A stretch of DNA of 19,800 nucleotides from Patescibacteria group bacterium (GCA_018819325.1 JAHJQJ010000061.1:1-19800), one strand, 5' to 3'; shown: positions 12,177-18,767, numbered from the stretch's first letter. Numbers and translations: made by a program. The notes: generated by a model not told the origin, from the sequence alone.

Positions 12177-12702
12177 AAAAACCTGGGATGGTTAGTATTT
12201 TAACACCGATTAAGTTTAAAAGGACGATGGAGAGGATGATAAATAAAAGGCCAGAGACGGCAGAGCTGATGATTTCTTTGCCTTGGGTTAGTTTGTCTGG
12301 GTTGCCGGCAGAGGTGGTGATAATAAAGGTACCGTAGAGAATAAGGAGCAAGGCAATACCGCCACCTAGGCCTATGGCTAGTTCTAAAAGACTACCCACA
12401 AAGCCACCGGATTCTACGTTGGTAGAGATGCAACCTATGGCGGTGTTGATGCCTTCTTCGCCATTAGGGCAAGTAATTTGGAGACCAGTTTGATTTGGGT
12501 TTCCTGGTTGATTGGGACAACATTTGAATCCGATAAAAGTACAATTTGAGGAATTAAGTGGTCCACCATGAACGCAAGTGCCAGTGAAGACACAGTGACC
12601 GTCTAATGCTGAACAGGAAGTGGCGTAGGAAGATGAAGGATTGATTAGAAAAAGAAAGATAGTTGTAACCAAGACTATGAATTTAAGGAGAAAAGACTTC
12701 AT
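12175..12702 (-). CDS. Pilin-like membrane protein with Cys-rich exported domain
   Basis: A 175-aa protein. A signal peptide (residues 1-27, ending SYA) is followed by a Cys-rich region of about 70 residues (SCSALDGHC, GTCVHGG, KCCPNQ). Then come two helices with the pilin-like loop S-A-G-N-P-D-K and second helix A-V-S-G-L-L-F-I-I-L-S-I. The Cys pairs suggest a disulfide-stabilised outer domain fused to the usual two-helix module. The last residues and stop lie at the edge of a palindrome. It is divergent from the SpoIID-domain gene across a 42-bp gap. Confidence 0.72.
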   Translation of the reverse strand: MKSFLLKFIVLVTTIFLFLINPSSSYATSCSALDGHCVFTGTCVHGGPLNSSNCTFIGFKCCPNQPGNPNQTGLQITCPNGEEGINTAIGCISTNVESGGFVGSLLELAIGLGGGIALLLILYGTFIITTSAGNPDKLTQGKEIISSAVSGLLFIILSIVLLNLIGVKILTIPGF

Positions 12703-12709
12703 GGAAGTT

Positions 12710-12733
12710 ATTATACAAGCAATAGGTTAAAAT
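12710..12733. promoter_or_regulatory. Divergent pair of -10 boxes
   Basis: Minus strand: TATAAT at 12710-12715, seven bases before ATG 12702. Plus strand: TAAAAT at 12728-12733, eleven bases before ATG 12745, with an in-frame GTG at 12739. Two near-leaderless promoters face away from each other in 42 bp and may be co-regulated. Confidence 0.55.
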
Positions 12734-12744
12734 TGGTGGTGCAT

Positions 12745-14460
12745 ATGAAGAGAGTATTTTTGATTATATTGTTTGTTGTGTCAACGGTGGGGGTTGTTAG
12801 GGCGGTTAATTGTAATGGGAATGATGATTGTAATAAGCTGCAGGATGAGATAAATGAGTTGTCACGGGAGGTGTCGATTAGATCAGAGGCGAATGAGAAA
12901 AATGCAGATGAGATGCGAAGTTTGCAGGCTAAGGTTAAGAGTTTGCAGGCTCAGATAAGTGCGGCAGAGAAAGAATTGAATGAACTGGAGGATGATTTGG
13001 TAATAAGAGAGGAGATGGCAGTAGTTCAGTATAAGGTGTTATCGGTGAAGACCAGAGAGTTTTATAAAAGCTTAAGGGGTAAATCAATATTGTCGTTTTT
13101 GTTTTCTTCACTAGAAGCTGGAGAAATTAGTAGGAATTTGGCGTATAGATCGCAGACACAAGATCAAGATAGACAGATAATTTTGCAGATGTCTAAGGAG
13201 ATAATAGAGATAGAAAGTGATAAGGTAGATTTGGAAAAGAGGAAGGGTTATTTGTCTAGTTTATCTAGTCAGCTTGATAAGGATGCTAAGTTTTTGGAAG
13301 GGGAGGTGGCAGGGGTGAGTGAGTATATTGGTAGTTTAGAGGGGAAGATTGTGGCCTTGTCTACCAAACAGCAGTCGATTTTGTCTGAAAAAGCCGGTAC
13401 ATTTCAAACAACGGTAGGAGACGTGCCTTTGGCGGATGATCCTAATTCTAGACCTGATTACAATCCTGGGTTTTCACCGGCGTTTGCAGCTTTTTCTTTT
13501 GGCGCGCCGCATTACAAGGGGATGAGTCAGTATGGGGCTTTTGGAAGGGCCAAGTCTGGTCAAAGTGCGGAAGATATATTGAGAGCATATTATGGTGGAG
13601 GAATTGAAATTAAGAAAGACTATTCTACTGGTATTAACATTACGGTTTCTGGATATGGAACAGTGGATATTGAAACATATACTAAGAGAATTTATGAAAT
13701 GCCTGGATCTTGGGGTGATGAAGGGGGAATGGAGGCTTTGAAGGCTCAGGCAGTGGCGGCCAGAAGTTATGCTTTGGCTAGGACCAATAATGGAGCTTTA
13801 CCAATTTGTGCAACCGAGGCTTGTCAAGTATATAAACCTAGTAATAAGGGAGGAAATTGGGATGCGGCGGTGGATGCCACCAGAGGATGGGTGTTGCAAG
13901 CTGGAGGTCAGCCATTTAGTGCTTGGTATGCGTCAACAAGCGGAGGATATCAAGAGTCGTATTCACATAATGGTCATAGCACACCAGGTTTTTGGGATAC
14001 AGCCAATAGTGGAAATAATGGTAGGGATGGATGGACGAGTCAGGCGTATGAGAAAATTGGAGAAAGTCCATGGTTTTACAAGGGCTGGTACAAAACAAGG
14101 TCTGGAGATGGTTGTGGCTTATCTCATCCTTGGCTGACAAGTGAAGAAATGGCAGATATATTGAATGCTTGGGTGGTGCTTTATCAAGGTGGTGGAGATA
14201 GTTCAAGGGTGACACCAGAGTCTTCTTGTTGGGGGGGAAATCCATATTCTAAGGGGGATTTGCAGGCTTTGGGTGGATATTCTAGTATAAGCGGGGTAAG
14301 TGTTCAGTATGCAAATAACGGGGTGACGGCCAATGTAACTTTTCAAACGAACAAAGGTCCAAAAACTATTACTGGAACGGAGTTTAAAAAGGCGTTTAAT
14401 TTGAGAGCCCCAGGTAGAATTGCTTTGAAATCTGGATTGTTTAATATAGAGCAGAAATAG
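12745..14460 (+). CDS. Exported coiled-coil SpoIID-domain protein
   Basis: A 571-aa protein with a signal peptide (MKRVFLIILFVVSTVGVVRA) and a long coiled coil at about 25-215 (LQAKVKSLQAQISAAEKELN). A SpoIID/LytB-type domain spans about 250-560, with GMSQYGAFGRA near 258, Y-E-M-P-G-S-W at 317-323 (presumed catalytic E318), LKAQAVAARSYAL at 332-344 and STSGGYQES near 397. SpoIID proteins are peptidoglycan lytic transglycosylases that cleave glycan strands lacking stem peptides; no sporulation role is implied here. The amphipathic coiled coil resembles those of EnvC-type hydrolase regulators. ATG 12745 is chosen because TTG 12733 lies in the -10 box. It probably remodels the wall, perhaps for the nearby envelope machine. 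Confidence 0.85.
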   Translation: MKRVFLIILFVVSTVGVVRAVNCNGNDDCNKLQDEINELSREVSIRSEANEKNADEMRSLQAKVKSLQAQISAAEKELNELEDDLVIREEMAVVQYKVLSVKTREFYKSLRGKSILSFLFSSLEAGEISRNLAYRSQTQDQDRQIILQMSKEIIEIESDKVDLEKRKGYLSSLSSQLDKDAKFLEGEVAGVSEYIGSLEGKIVALSTKQQSILSEKAGTFQTTVGDVPLADDPNSRPDYNPGFSPAFAAFSFGAPHYKGMSQYGAFGRAKSGQSAEDILRAYYGGGIEIKKDYSTGINITVSGYGTVDIETYTKRIYEMPGSWGDEGGMEALKAQAVAARSYALARTNNGALPICATEACQVYKPSNKGGNWDAAVDATRGWVLQAGGQPFSAWYASTSGGYQESYSHNGHSTPGFWDTANSGNNGRDGWTSQAYEKIGESPWFYKGWYKTRSGDGCGLSHPWLTSEEMADILNAWVVLYQGGGDSSRVTPESSCWGGNPYSKGDLQALGGYSSISGVSVQYANNGVTANVTFQTNKGPKTITGTEFKKAFNLRAPGRIALKSGLFNIEQK

Positions 14461-14482
14461 AAGTAGATTTACCAAACTAGTG

Positions 14483-14494
14483 ACGCGATCGCGT
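14483..14494. repeat. Perfect 12-bp palindrome ACGCGATCGCGT
   Basis: An isolated GC-rich perfect palindrome containing GCGATCGC in an AT-rich gap of 82 bp between the SpoIID-like and PH-domain genes. It could be an operator or a methylation target. No T-run follows, so it is not a good terminator. Confidence 0.4.
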
Positions 14495-14530
14495 AGGTGG
14501 ATTGGTAATATTGAAATGAAATAAGTTTGA

Positions 14531-14536
14531 TAGAAT
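14531..14536 (+). promoter_or_regulatory. Extended -10 of the 14543-17309 operon
   Basis: TGA-TAGAAT, then six bases, then ATG at 14543. It drives the three overlapping genes downstream and predicts a leaderless first gene. Confidence 0.6.
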
Positions 14537-14542
14537 ATAGGT

Positions 14543-15256
14543 ATGCCTAGAGTGTATTCAGCTGAAATGAAAAAAAAGAAGGAACCCGCCTTCGCCAAGG
14601 CTACGGCGAGGCGAGGGAAAGATAACAGAGTGGTGGAGGAAATAGAGAAAATGTGTGAGGAGGGGCTTGATAGGGGTGTGTGGCAAAATCTAATAGTCTG
14701 TCCTAAAAAAACTAAGTTTGAATCGCAAAATGGTAAGGAGTTAATTTTAATAATGGCTAGAAAGCATTTAGCTACGAATATTGGTTGGATACTGGCGGTT
14801 TTGGTGCTATCGTTTGTCCCTTTGTTTTGGGGAGAGTTTCCTTTGATTGCTTTAGTTAGCAGTGGGGTGAGATTTGGAATTTTTGTTTTGTGGTATTTAG
14901 GGCTTTCGCTATTTGCTTTTCAGAAAATGCTTTTGTGGTTTTATAATATTTATATAATAACCGATGAGAGAATAGTTGATGTAGATTTTTTTGGGCTTTT
15001 ATATAAAAATATTAATGTAACACAGATTAGACAGGTTGAGGATGTTAATTATTCTCAGATTGGTTTGATGTCTAGTATTTTTAATTTTGGAGATGTGGTA
15101 ATTCAAACGGCTTCGGAACAAATGTCTGATGATATGAGCAAGGAACAATCGGCGTTTACTTTTCAGGCTATTTCTAGGCCAGATAGGGTGGCTAGAGTAG
15201 TAATGCAGCTAATGGAGCAAGAAGAAAAAGAAAGCTATGAAGGGAGGGTAAGATAA
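14543..15256 (+). CDS. Membrane protein with bacterial PH (YdbS-like) domain
   Basis: A 237-aa protein. Two membrane helices lie at about 77-98 and 106-130, followed by a PH-like domain (about 135-230): I-I-T-D-E-R-I-V-D-V-D-F-F-G-L-L, I-R-Q-V-E-D-V-N-Y-S-Q, F-N-F-G-D-V-V-I-Q-T and a final helix starting R-P-D-R-V. This matches bPH2 (YdbS/YdbT) membrane proteins of unclear function. Near the N-terminus, residues about 14-25 (EPAFAKATARRG) are encoded by a GC-rich palindrome at 14585-14617, an apparent in-frame insertion in a non-conserved tail. It is the first gene of an operon; its TAA overlaps the next ATG by one base. Confidence 0.82.
   Translation: MPRVYSAEMKKKKEPAFAKATARRGKDNRVVEEIEKMCEEGLDRGVWQNLIVCPKKTKFESQNGKELILIMARKHLATNIGWILAVLVLSFVPLFWGEFPLIALVSSGVRFGIFVLWYLGLSLFAFQKMLLWFYNIYIITDERIVDVDFFGLLYKNINVTQIRQVEDVNYSQIGLMSSIFNFGDVVIQTASEQMSDDMSKEQSAFTFQAISRPDRVARVVMQLMEQEEKESYEGRVR
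14585..14617. repeat. Palindromic repeat family B, in-frame coding copy
   Basis: CCCGCCTTCGCC and GGCGAGGCGAGGG arms surround AAGGCTAC. It encodes an AFAKATA-type peptide, a signature I know from repeat insertions in many CPR proteins. A related copy lies at 17310-17338. Confidence 0.7.
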
Positions 15257-15477
15257 TGGAGTTTGTACCAGGGATTGATATTGGATTGAGTGAGGTAGTA
15301 GGGGTAATGGTGAAAGCGTTGTTGGTGTTGATTACTTTGTTGTCTTTGATAATTGTAAGGCAGGTGAGTTTGATGCATAAAGTGGTAAGTGTTCATGTGG
15401 GTGGAAATATAAAAATAGTAGCGTTTTCGTTTTTTGTGATTAGTTTGGTTCTGACTGGTATAGTTATATTAGGATGA
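15256..15477 (+). CDS. Small two-helix membrane protein
   Basis: A 73-aa protein. A short polar start (MEFVPGIDIGLSE) precedes two hydrophobic helices (about 15-36 and 50-72), joined by a basic loop (RQVSLMHKVVSVHVGGNIK). No family recognised. It is locked between its neighbours by overlaps of one base (TAATG) and four bases (ATGA). GGAGG about eight bases before its ATG is one of the few plausible Shine-Dalgarno sites in the window. It is probably an accessory subunit of the same membrane assembly as the flanking proteins. Confidence 0.75.
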   Translation: MEFVPGIDIGLSEVVGVMVKALLVLITLLSLIIVRQVSLMHKVVSVHVGGNIKIVAFSFFVISLVLTGIVILG

Positions 15478-17309
15478 GTAGTTTTTTTGGAGTAGATTTT
15501 TTTAGAATAGTAAATGAAGGGTTGGTGGATGATTGGGCTCAGGTCTATGCCAAGGTTCCTTTTGAAGAGGAAGAGTTAATAAGCAAGGGGTCGTTGTTTG
15601 GGGTGTTGAGAATAAAGGGGGGTAAAAAACTGGTAAGCAAGGGGTCGGATATTTTTTTATGGTTGGATGAGTATTTCAACAAAACGGAAGAAAAAGGTGA
15701 TTTGCGAGGTTTGGTTGAAGGCTTGCTTAAGGTTAGTAGTGAGCTGGAAGCCGCTTGGGTTTGGGTGATGATTGATTCTAGGACTGGAGATAGGGTGGCA
15801 AAATCAGTAGCAATGAATGGTGGAAAAGTGATAATTGTGAGGGATGGACGGCAGATGGTATTGTCAAACGGAGATGAAAGAGTAGTAACTGGTGGTTTGA
15901 AGGCGGGAGATAGGTTGGGGTTGGGAGTAGGGGGAATGGTGGGTAGACTGCAAGGTTTGGGTGACAAGGGGCTTGAAAAAGCGGTTGCTGATTTGAATGA
16001 GCAGGTAGAGAAAGAAACGGAACAGGCGGTGGCGGGGTTGTTGTTGGAGGTGAGACCTGTTTCTGTTAAAGCCTCGGCCACCCCGGGGGAGCCCATGCTG
16101 GTCACCCCCGGGGAGACCTCCGATGAGGAACCTCTGGTAGCGGAACGGATAGTAACGGATCGAATGGTGGGTGGGAAGAAATGGATGAGATGGCTCCGCA
16201 GGCCAAAAGGCCGGCTTAATATCGGCAGCGGGACGGAAAAAAACGGTAAGGTGTTGTGGTTAGGAGTGGTGTTTTTGATTTTGCTGGTGGTAAGTGTGGT
16301 GGGAGGAGTGATAAGGGGTAAAAAGGAAAAAATTGAAACCAGTTGGCAAAGCGAGGTTGGTTCCTGGCAAAAGAGGGAAGATGAGGCAAAGTCGTTGGTG
16401 CAGGTTAACCCTATGGGAGCAAGAAAGTTGCTACGGGAGGTTCAGACGGAAGTTGAAAATGCTGAAAATGTATGGGTTGGAACTAAGTACGAGGAAGAAT
16501 GGGTAGAGTATAAGCAAAAACTTGATAAGAGCTGGGTAGAGGTGTCTGGAGAAAAACAAGTAGAACCAACCCTGTTTTTAGGGTTAAGTTTGATTAGATC
16601 AGAGCTTAAAGGTAGCAGGATTGTTGGTTTGGGTGAGGGCGTTGGGGTTTTGGATCTAGAGTTAGGATTAATGGTAAAAGTTAACTTGGAAGATAAAAAA
16701 GCAGAGGTGTTGGCTAGTGATAAAGAAAAGAAATGGAAAGCGGTGGGTGGAGATGGTGCAAAAGTAGTGTTTCTAACAGGAAGCGGTTTGGGGTTATCAG
16801 GAAAAGAGGAAGCGGGGTTTGATGCAACGGTGGTAGATCCGGTGGAGATAGAAGTATTTGGAGGCGGGATTTATGTTTTAGATGCTGGAGCTGGTGAGGT
16901 ATGGAAATTCAACTTGGTAGGTAGTGAAATTCAAGACAGAAGAAGGTGGCTTAATCCTGAACAAGAAATTGGTATGGGTGAGTTGGTGGACTTAAGTATT
17001 GATGGTGATATTTGGGTGCTTGGTAAAAAAGGTGAGGTAAGTAAGTTAAGAAGAGGAAGTAGAGAAAGATTTGCCTTAGAAGGGAAACCAGAAAACTTGG
17101 TTGGAGATAGATTGGCGGTACAGTTTGATGGAGAAAAATTGGCTATTCTTGATAATGCTGGTTCTAGGATAGTGGTTTTTAATAAAGAGTCTGGTGAGTA
17201 TTTGCATCAACTAATGTGGGACGGTTTTTCTAAGGCTAAGGATATTTTGTATACGGAAGATGGGAGACTTTTGGTGTTGTCTGAGGGTAAGTTGCTCTGG
17301 GTAGAGTAA
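15474..17309 (+). CDS. Single-pass protein: cytoplasmic domain, TM helix, propeller-like sensor
   Basis: A 611-aa protein in three parts. Residues 1-190 are soluble and contain a beta-rich stretch (GGKVIIVRDGRQMVLSNGDE, then GLKAGDRLGLG) that resembles the core of PP2C-type phosphatase folds, but I see no metal-binding Asp set. Residues about 190-255 are a linker with GC-rich repeat-derived sequence. One membrane helix (about 258-280, VLWLGVVFLILLVVSVVGGV) leads to a charged coiled coil (about 290-345). The C-terminal beta part has repeated short blades (GGGIYVLDAGAGEVWKFNL, DGDIWVLGKKGEVSKL), as in NHL/PQQ-type propellers. I infer a sensor or scaffold with an outside propeller and an inside pseudo-enzyme. 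It is the last gene of the PH-domain operon. Confidence 0.75.
   Translation: MSSFFGVDFFRIVNEGLVDDWAQVYAKVPFEEEELISKGSLFGVLRIKGGKKLVSKGSDIFLWLDEYFNKTEEKGDLRGLVEGLLKVSSELEAAWVWVMIDSRTGDRVAKSVAMNGGKVIIVRDGRQMVLSNGDERVVTGGLKAGDRLGLGVGGMVGRLQGLGDKGLEKAVADLNEQVEKETEQAVAGLLLEVRPVSVKASATPGEPMLVTPGETSDEEPLVAERIVTDRMVGGKKWMRWLRRPKGRLNIGSGTEKNGKVLWLGVVFLILLVVSVVGGVIRGKKEKIETSWQSEVGSWQKREDEAKSLVQVNPMGARKLLREVQTEVENAENVWVGTKYEEEWVEYKQKLDKSWVEVSGEKQVEPTLFLGLSLIRSELKGSRIVGLGEGVGVLDLELGLMVKVNLEDKKAEVLASDKEKKWKAVGGDGAKVVFLTGSGLGLSGKEEAGFDATVVDPVEIEVFGGGIYVLDAGAGEVWKFNLVGSEIQDRRRWLNPEQEIGMGELVDLSIDGDIWVLGKKGEVSKLRRGSRERFALEGKPENLVGDRLAVQFDGEKLAILDNAGSRIVVFNKESGEYLHQLMWDGFSKAKDILYTEDGRLLVLSEGKLLWVE
16071..16129. 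repeat. GC-rich palindromic insertion in the linker of the 611-aa protein
   Basis: GGTCACCCCCGGGGAGACC (16100-16118) is a near-perfect palindrome, preceded by CACCCCGGGGGAGCCC. The block stands out from the AT-rich surroundings and encodes a duplicated T-P-G-E peptide. A smaller GC-rich hairpin (GGCCAAAAGGCC) lies at about 16201-16212. Confidence 0.6.
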
Positions 17310-17338
17310 CCGCCTACGTTAGGAAACTACGGCGAGAC
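17310..17338. repeat. Palindromic repeat family B, intergenic copy upstream of smpB
   Basis: CCGCCTACGTTAGG ... CTACGGCGAGACGA aligns with the coding copy at 14585. It begins directly after the TAA of the 611-aa gene and ends four bases before the smpB -10 box. Confidence 0.6.
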
Positions 17339-17342
17339 GATG

Positions 17343-17348
17343 TAAAAT
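17343..17348 (+). promoter_or_regulatory. -10 box of smpB
   Basis: TAAAAT, then six bases, then ATG at 17355: the standard leaderless spacing of this window. Confidence 0.58.
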
Positions 17349-17354
17349 AGAGGA

Positions 17355-17792
17355 ATGAGATTGGTAAATAGGAAGGCAAAAAGGGATTATGAGGTGATAG
17401 AAGCTATGGAGGCGGGAGTGGTGTTGACGGGTGGTGAGGTAAAAAGTTTAAGAGCGGGTCAGGGTAACTTGTTGGGTTCTAGGATAATGATTAAGAATGG
17501 TGAGGTTTGGATTAGTGGGTTGTCTATACCAAGGTATAAGTTTGCTAGTGGTGAGGATGAATATGAGCCTGATAGACTTAAAAAACTGTTGATAAAACAG
17601 AAAGAAAGACAGCACTTAGAGACAAAAGCTAAGGGTGGGGGTTTGACCATGATACCCCTGACGGTGTATAATAAGCGTGGATTGATAAAAGTGGAGATAG
17701 GTTTGGTAAGAGGTAAGAAGAAATATGAAAAAAGAGAGGTTTTGAAGAAAAGAAAACAAAAAAGGGACCTGGCTAGAAGATTTAAAACTTAA
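17355..17792 (+). CDS. smpB: SsrA-binding protein SmpB
   Basis: A 145-aa protein that binds the tRNA-like domain of tmRNA and brings it to stalled ribosomes for trans-translation. Family features are clear: N-R-K-A-K-R-D-Y at the start, E-A-G-V-V-L-T-G-G-E-V-K-S-L-R, G-L-x-M-I-P-L-T-V-Y-N-K-R-G, G-K-K-K-Y-E-K-R-E and a basic tail (KKRKQKRDLARRF) that enters the mRNA channel. The family's H-x-P-x-R-x-R-K-L-L-L-H is E-P-D-R-L-K-K-L-L-I here, without the two His. Full length compared with the usual 145-160 residues. It lies about 300 bases upstream of ssrA on the same strand. Confidence 0.95.
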   Translation: MRLVNRKAKRDYEVIEAMEAGVVLTGGEVKSLRAGQGNLLGSRIMIKNGEVWISGLSIPRYKFASGEDEYEPDRLKKLLIKQKERQHLETKAKGGGLTMIPLTVYNKRGLIKVEIGLVRGKKKYEKREVLKKRKQKRDLARRFKT

Positions 17793-17804
17793 TAAAAATA
17801 AAAA

Positions 17805-18047
17805 ATGAATATATTTTGGAACAAAGCTATGCCTGTTGCGGTTGCCGATTATGATTGGAATGAGGAGTACTCTAAGATTAGGACTCAGAAAGGTTGGAAG
17901 GCTTTTTTACAGCGTAAGATAAAAAAGATGGATAGAGGTGAGTTTGACTTGTTTTTGGCAGCTGTGGTAATGGAGGCGGCAAAGAAACAGATAATGGGGG
18001 TAGATTTAACTGAAAAAGTAGAGATGTTTAGGGAGCTTAGGAAGTAG
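17805..18047 (+). CDS. Small hypothetical protein between smpB and ssrA
   Basis: An 80-aa soluble helical protein (WNEEYSKIRTQKGWKAFLQR, then KKMDRGEFDLFLAAVVMEAA). The conserved part may start at Met9 (MPVAVADYDW), so the first codons are uncertain. It follows smpB by 12 bases of pure AT sequence without a ribosome site and is probably co-transcribed with it. No family recognised. Its position between the two trans-translation genes is suggestive only. Confidence 0.65.
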   Translation: MNIFWNKAMPVAVADYDWNEEYSKIRTQKGWKAFLQRKIKKMDRGEFDLFLAAVVMEAAKKQIMGVDLTEKVEMFRELRK

Positions 18048-18053
18048 ATTTAT

Positions 18054-18082
18054 TTGATTTTAGGGGTATTTTTTGATATAAT
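18054..18082 (+). promoter_or_regulatory. Promoter of ssrA
   Basis: TTGATT (18054-18059), a 17-base spacer and TGA-TATAAT (18077-18082). The expected start is near 18089, five bases before the mature tmRNA 5' end. Confidence 0.65.
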
Positions 18083-18093
18083 GCGTGGCTATT

Positions 18094-18494
18094 GGGGACG
18101 AAAGGTTTCGATGAGATAAGTACATTGACAGAAGCAAGCCGAGTATGAATCAAACTCGTAAATACTGATTTAAACAATAACTGTCAACGAAAAGACAGAC
18201 AGCGTTTTAGCTACTGGTCTAGGCCTCGGCCTTGGCTCAGCTAGAACTGCTCCCGCTTACCTTTTTGCGTAATCGAGTGTTTCTAGATGATTCTGCTTAA
18301 AGGGGTCGCTAGAGGCAGGTACAAACTTTAAGATGCTTTATTTTTGTTTAATTTAGGCAAAGATAAAAAAGACTTTCTAAATTGACCTAAAATTTTTCTT
18401 GTTTGTGGGTAAATTTTAGGTAACTTCACAAACTAAGCTTGTAGATACTGTTATTTATTTGTTTCAGACGTGGGTTCGAATCCCACCGTCTCCA
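18094..18494 (+). ncRNA. ssrA: Transfer-messenger RNA (tmRNA)
   Basis: A tmRNA of about 400 nt. The 5' end GGGGACG pairs with CGTCTCC at the 3' end, followed by discriminator A. The T-arm (GTGGGTTCGAATCCCAC) and the conserved 5' GGTTTCGATG are present, and GCCGAG ... CTCGTAAA matches the tmRNA region before the first pseudoknot. CCA is not encoded; CCG follows. With SmpB it rescues stalled ribosomes and tags the nascent protein. The tag frame is not obvious. Alignment to the usual TAGTC-GCA region suggests a resume codon GTC at 18183 and a 29-codon tag ending A-Y-L-F-A before TAA at 18270. That is long and not the usual A-L-A-A ending. Confidence 0.92.
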
Positions 18495-18568
18495 CCGCGT
18501 AATAAATTCCTAGGAAGGAATTTAAACGCGGTAGTCACGTTTATTTTTTAATAAAAATATTACGTGAC
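18495..18568 (+). repeat. RNA-gene 3' element, copy 1 (after tmRNA)
   Basis: It starts directly after the tmRNA discriminator. Two hairpins: CCGCGT/ACGCGG with inner AATTCC/GGAATT, then GTCACGT/ACGTGAC around an AT-rich core. Likely a trailer, terminator or mobile palindromic element. Its end supplies a possible -35 (TTACGT, 18560-18565) for the next tRNA. Confidence 0.75.
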
Positions 18569-18582
18569 ACCACCGTAGGTGA

Positions 18583-18588
18583 TAAAAT
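18583..18588 (+). promoter_or_regulatory. -10 box of tRNA-Ser(UGA)
   Basis: TGA-TAAAAT, eleven bases before the mature tRNA; a weak -35 (TTACGT) lies 17 bases upstream within the repeat element. Confidence 0.5.
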
Positions 18589-18598
18589 GTTTCATGTT

Positions 18599-18681
18599 GG
18601 AGGGTTGGCCGAGCGGTTATGGCGCTGGTTTTGAAAACCAGTGAGCGCAAGCTCTCACAGGTTCGAATCCTGTACCCTCCG
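18599..18681 (+). tRNA. tRNA-Ser, anticodon UGA
   Basis: Acceptor GGAGGGT pairs with ACCCTCC, discriminator G. Anticodon stem CTGGT/ACCAG carries loop TTTGAAA with anticodon TGA. A long variable arm (GAGCGCAAGCTC) and T-arm CAGGTTCGAATCCTG confirm a class II serine tRNA. CCA is not encoded; CCG of the repeat element follows. Confidence 0.95.
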
Positions 18682-18755
18682 CCGCGTAATAAATTCCTAG
18701 AAAGGAATTTAAACGTTGCAGTCACGTTTATTTTTTAATAAAAATATTACGTGAC
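18682..18755 (+). repeat. RNA-gene 3' element, copy 2 (after tRNA-Ser UGA)
   Basis: Nearly identical to copy 1, directly after the tRNA discriminator. The second hairpin GTCACGT/ACGTGAC is conserved; the right arm of the first has changed to ACGTTGC, weakening that stem. Confidence 0.75.
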
Positions 18756-18767
18756 GCCTTGCTAAAA

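Noticed and set aside
13769..14598. ORFs in other frames over the SpoIID-domain gene (122, 109 and 131 aa)
   Set aside because: Shadows of a gene with clear SpoIID motifs in its own frame.
15545..16105. Minus-strand 186-aa ORF
   Set aside because: Antisense to the well-supported 611-aa gene; Ser/Pro/Thr-rich low-complexity translation typical of a shadow frame.
18522..18725. Minus-strand 67-aa ORF with GGGYRIRTCESLRSLVFKTS
   Set aside because: It is the antisense translation of tRNA-Ser(UGA) plus repeat copies 1 and 2, a well-known spurious ORF type.
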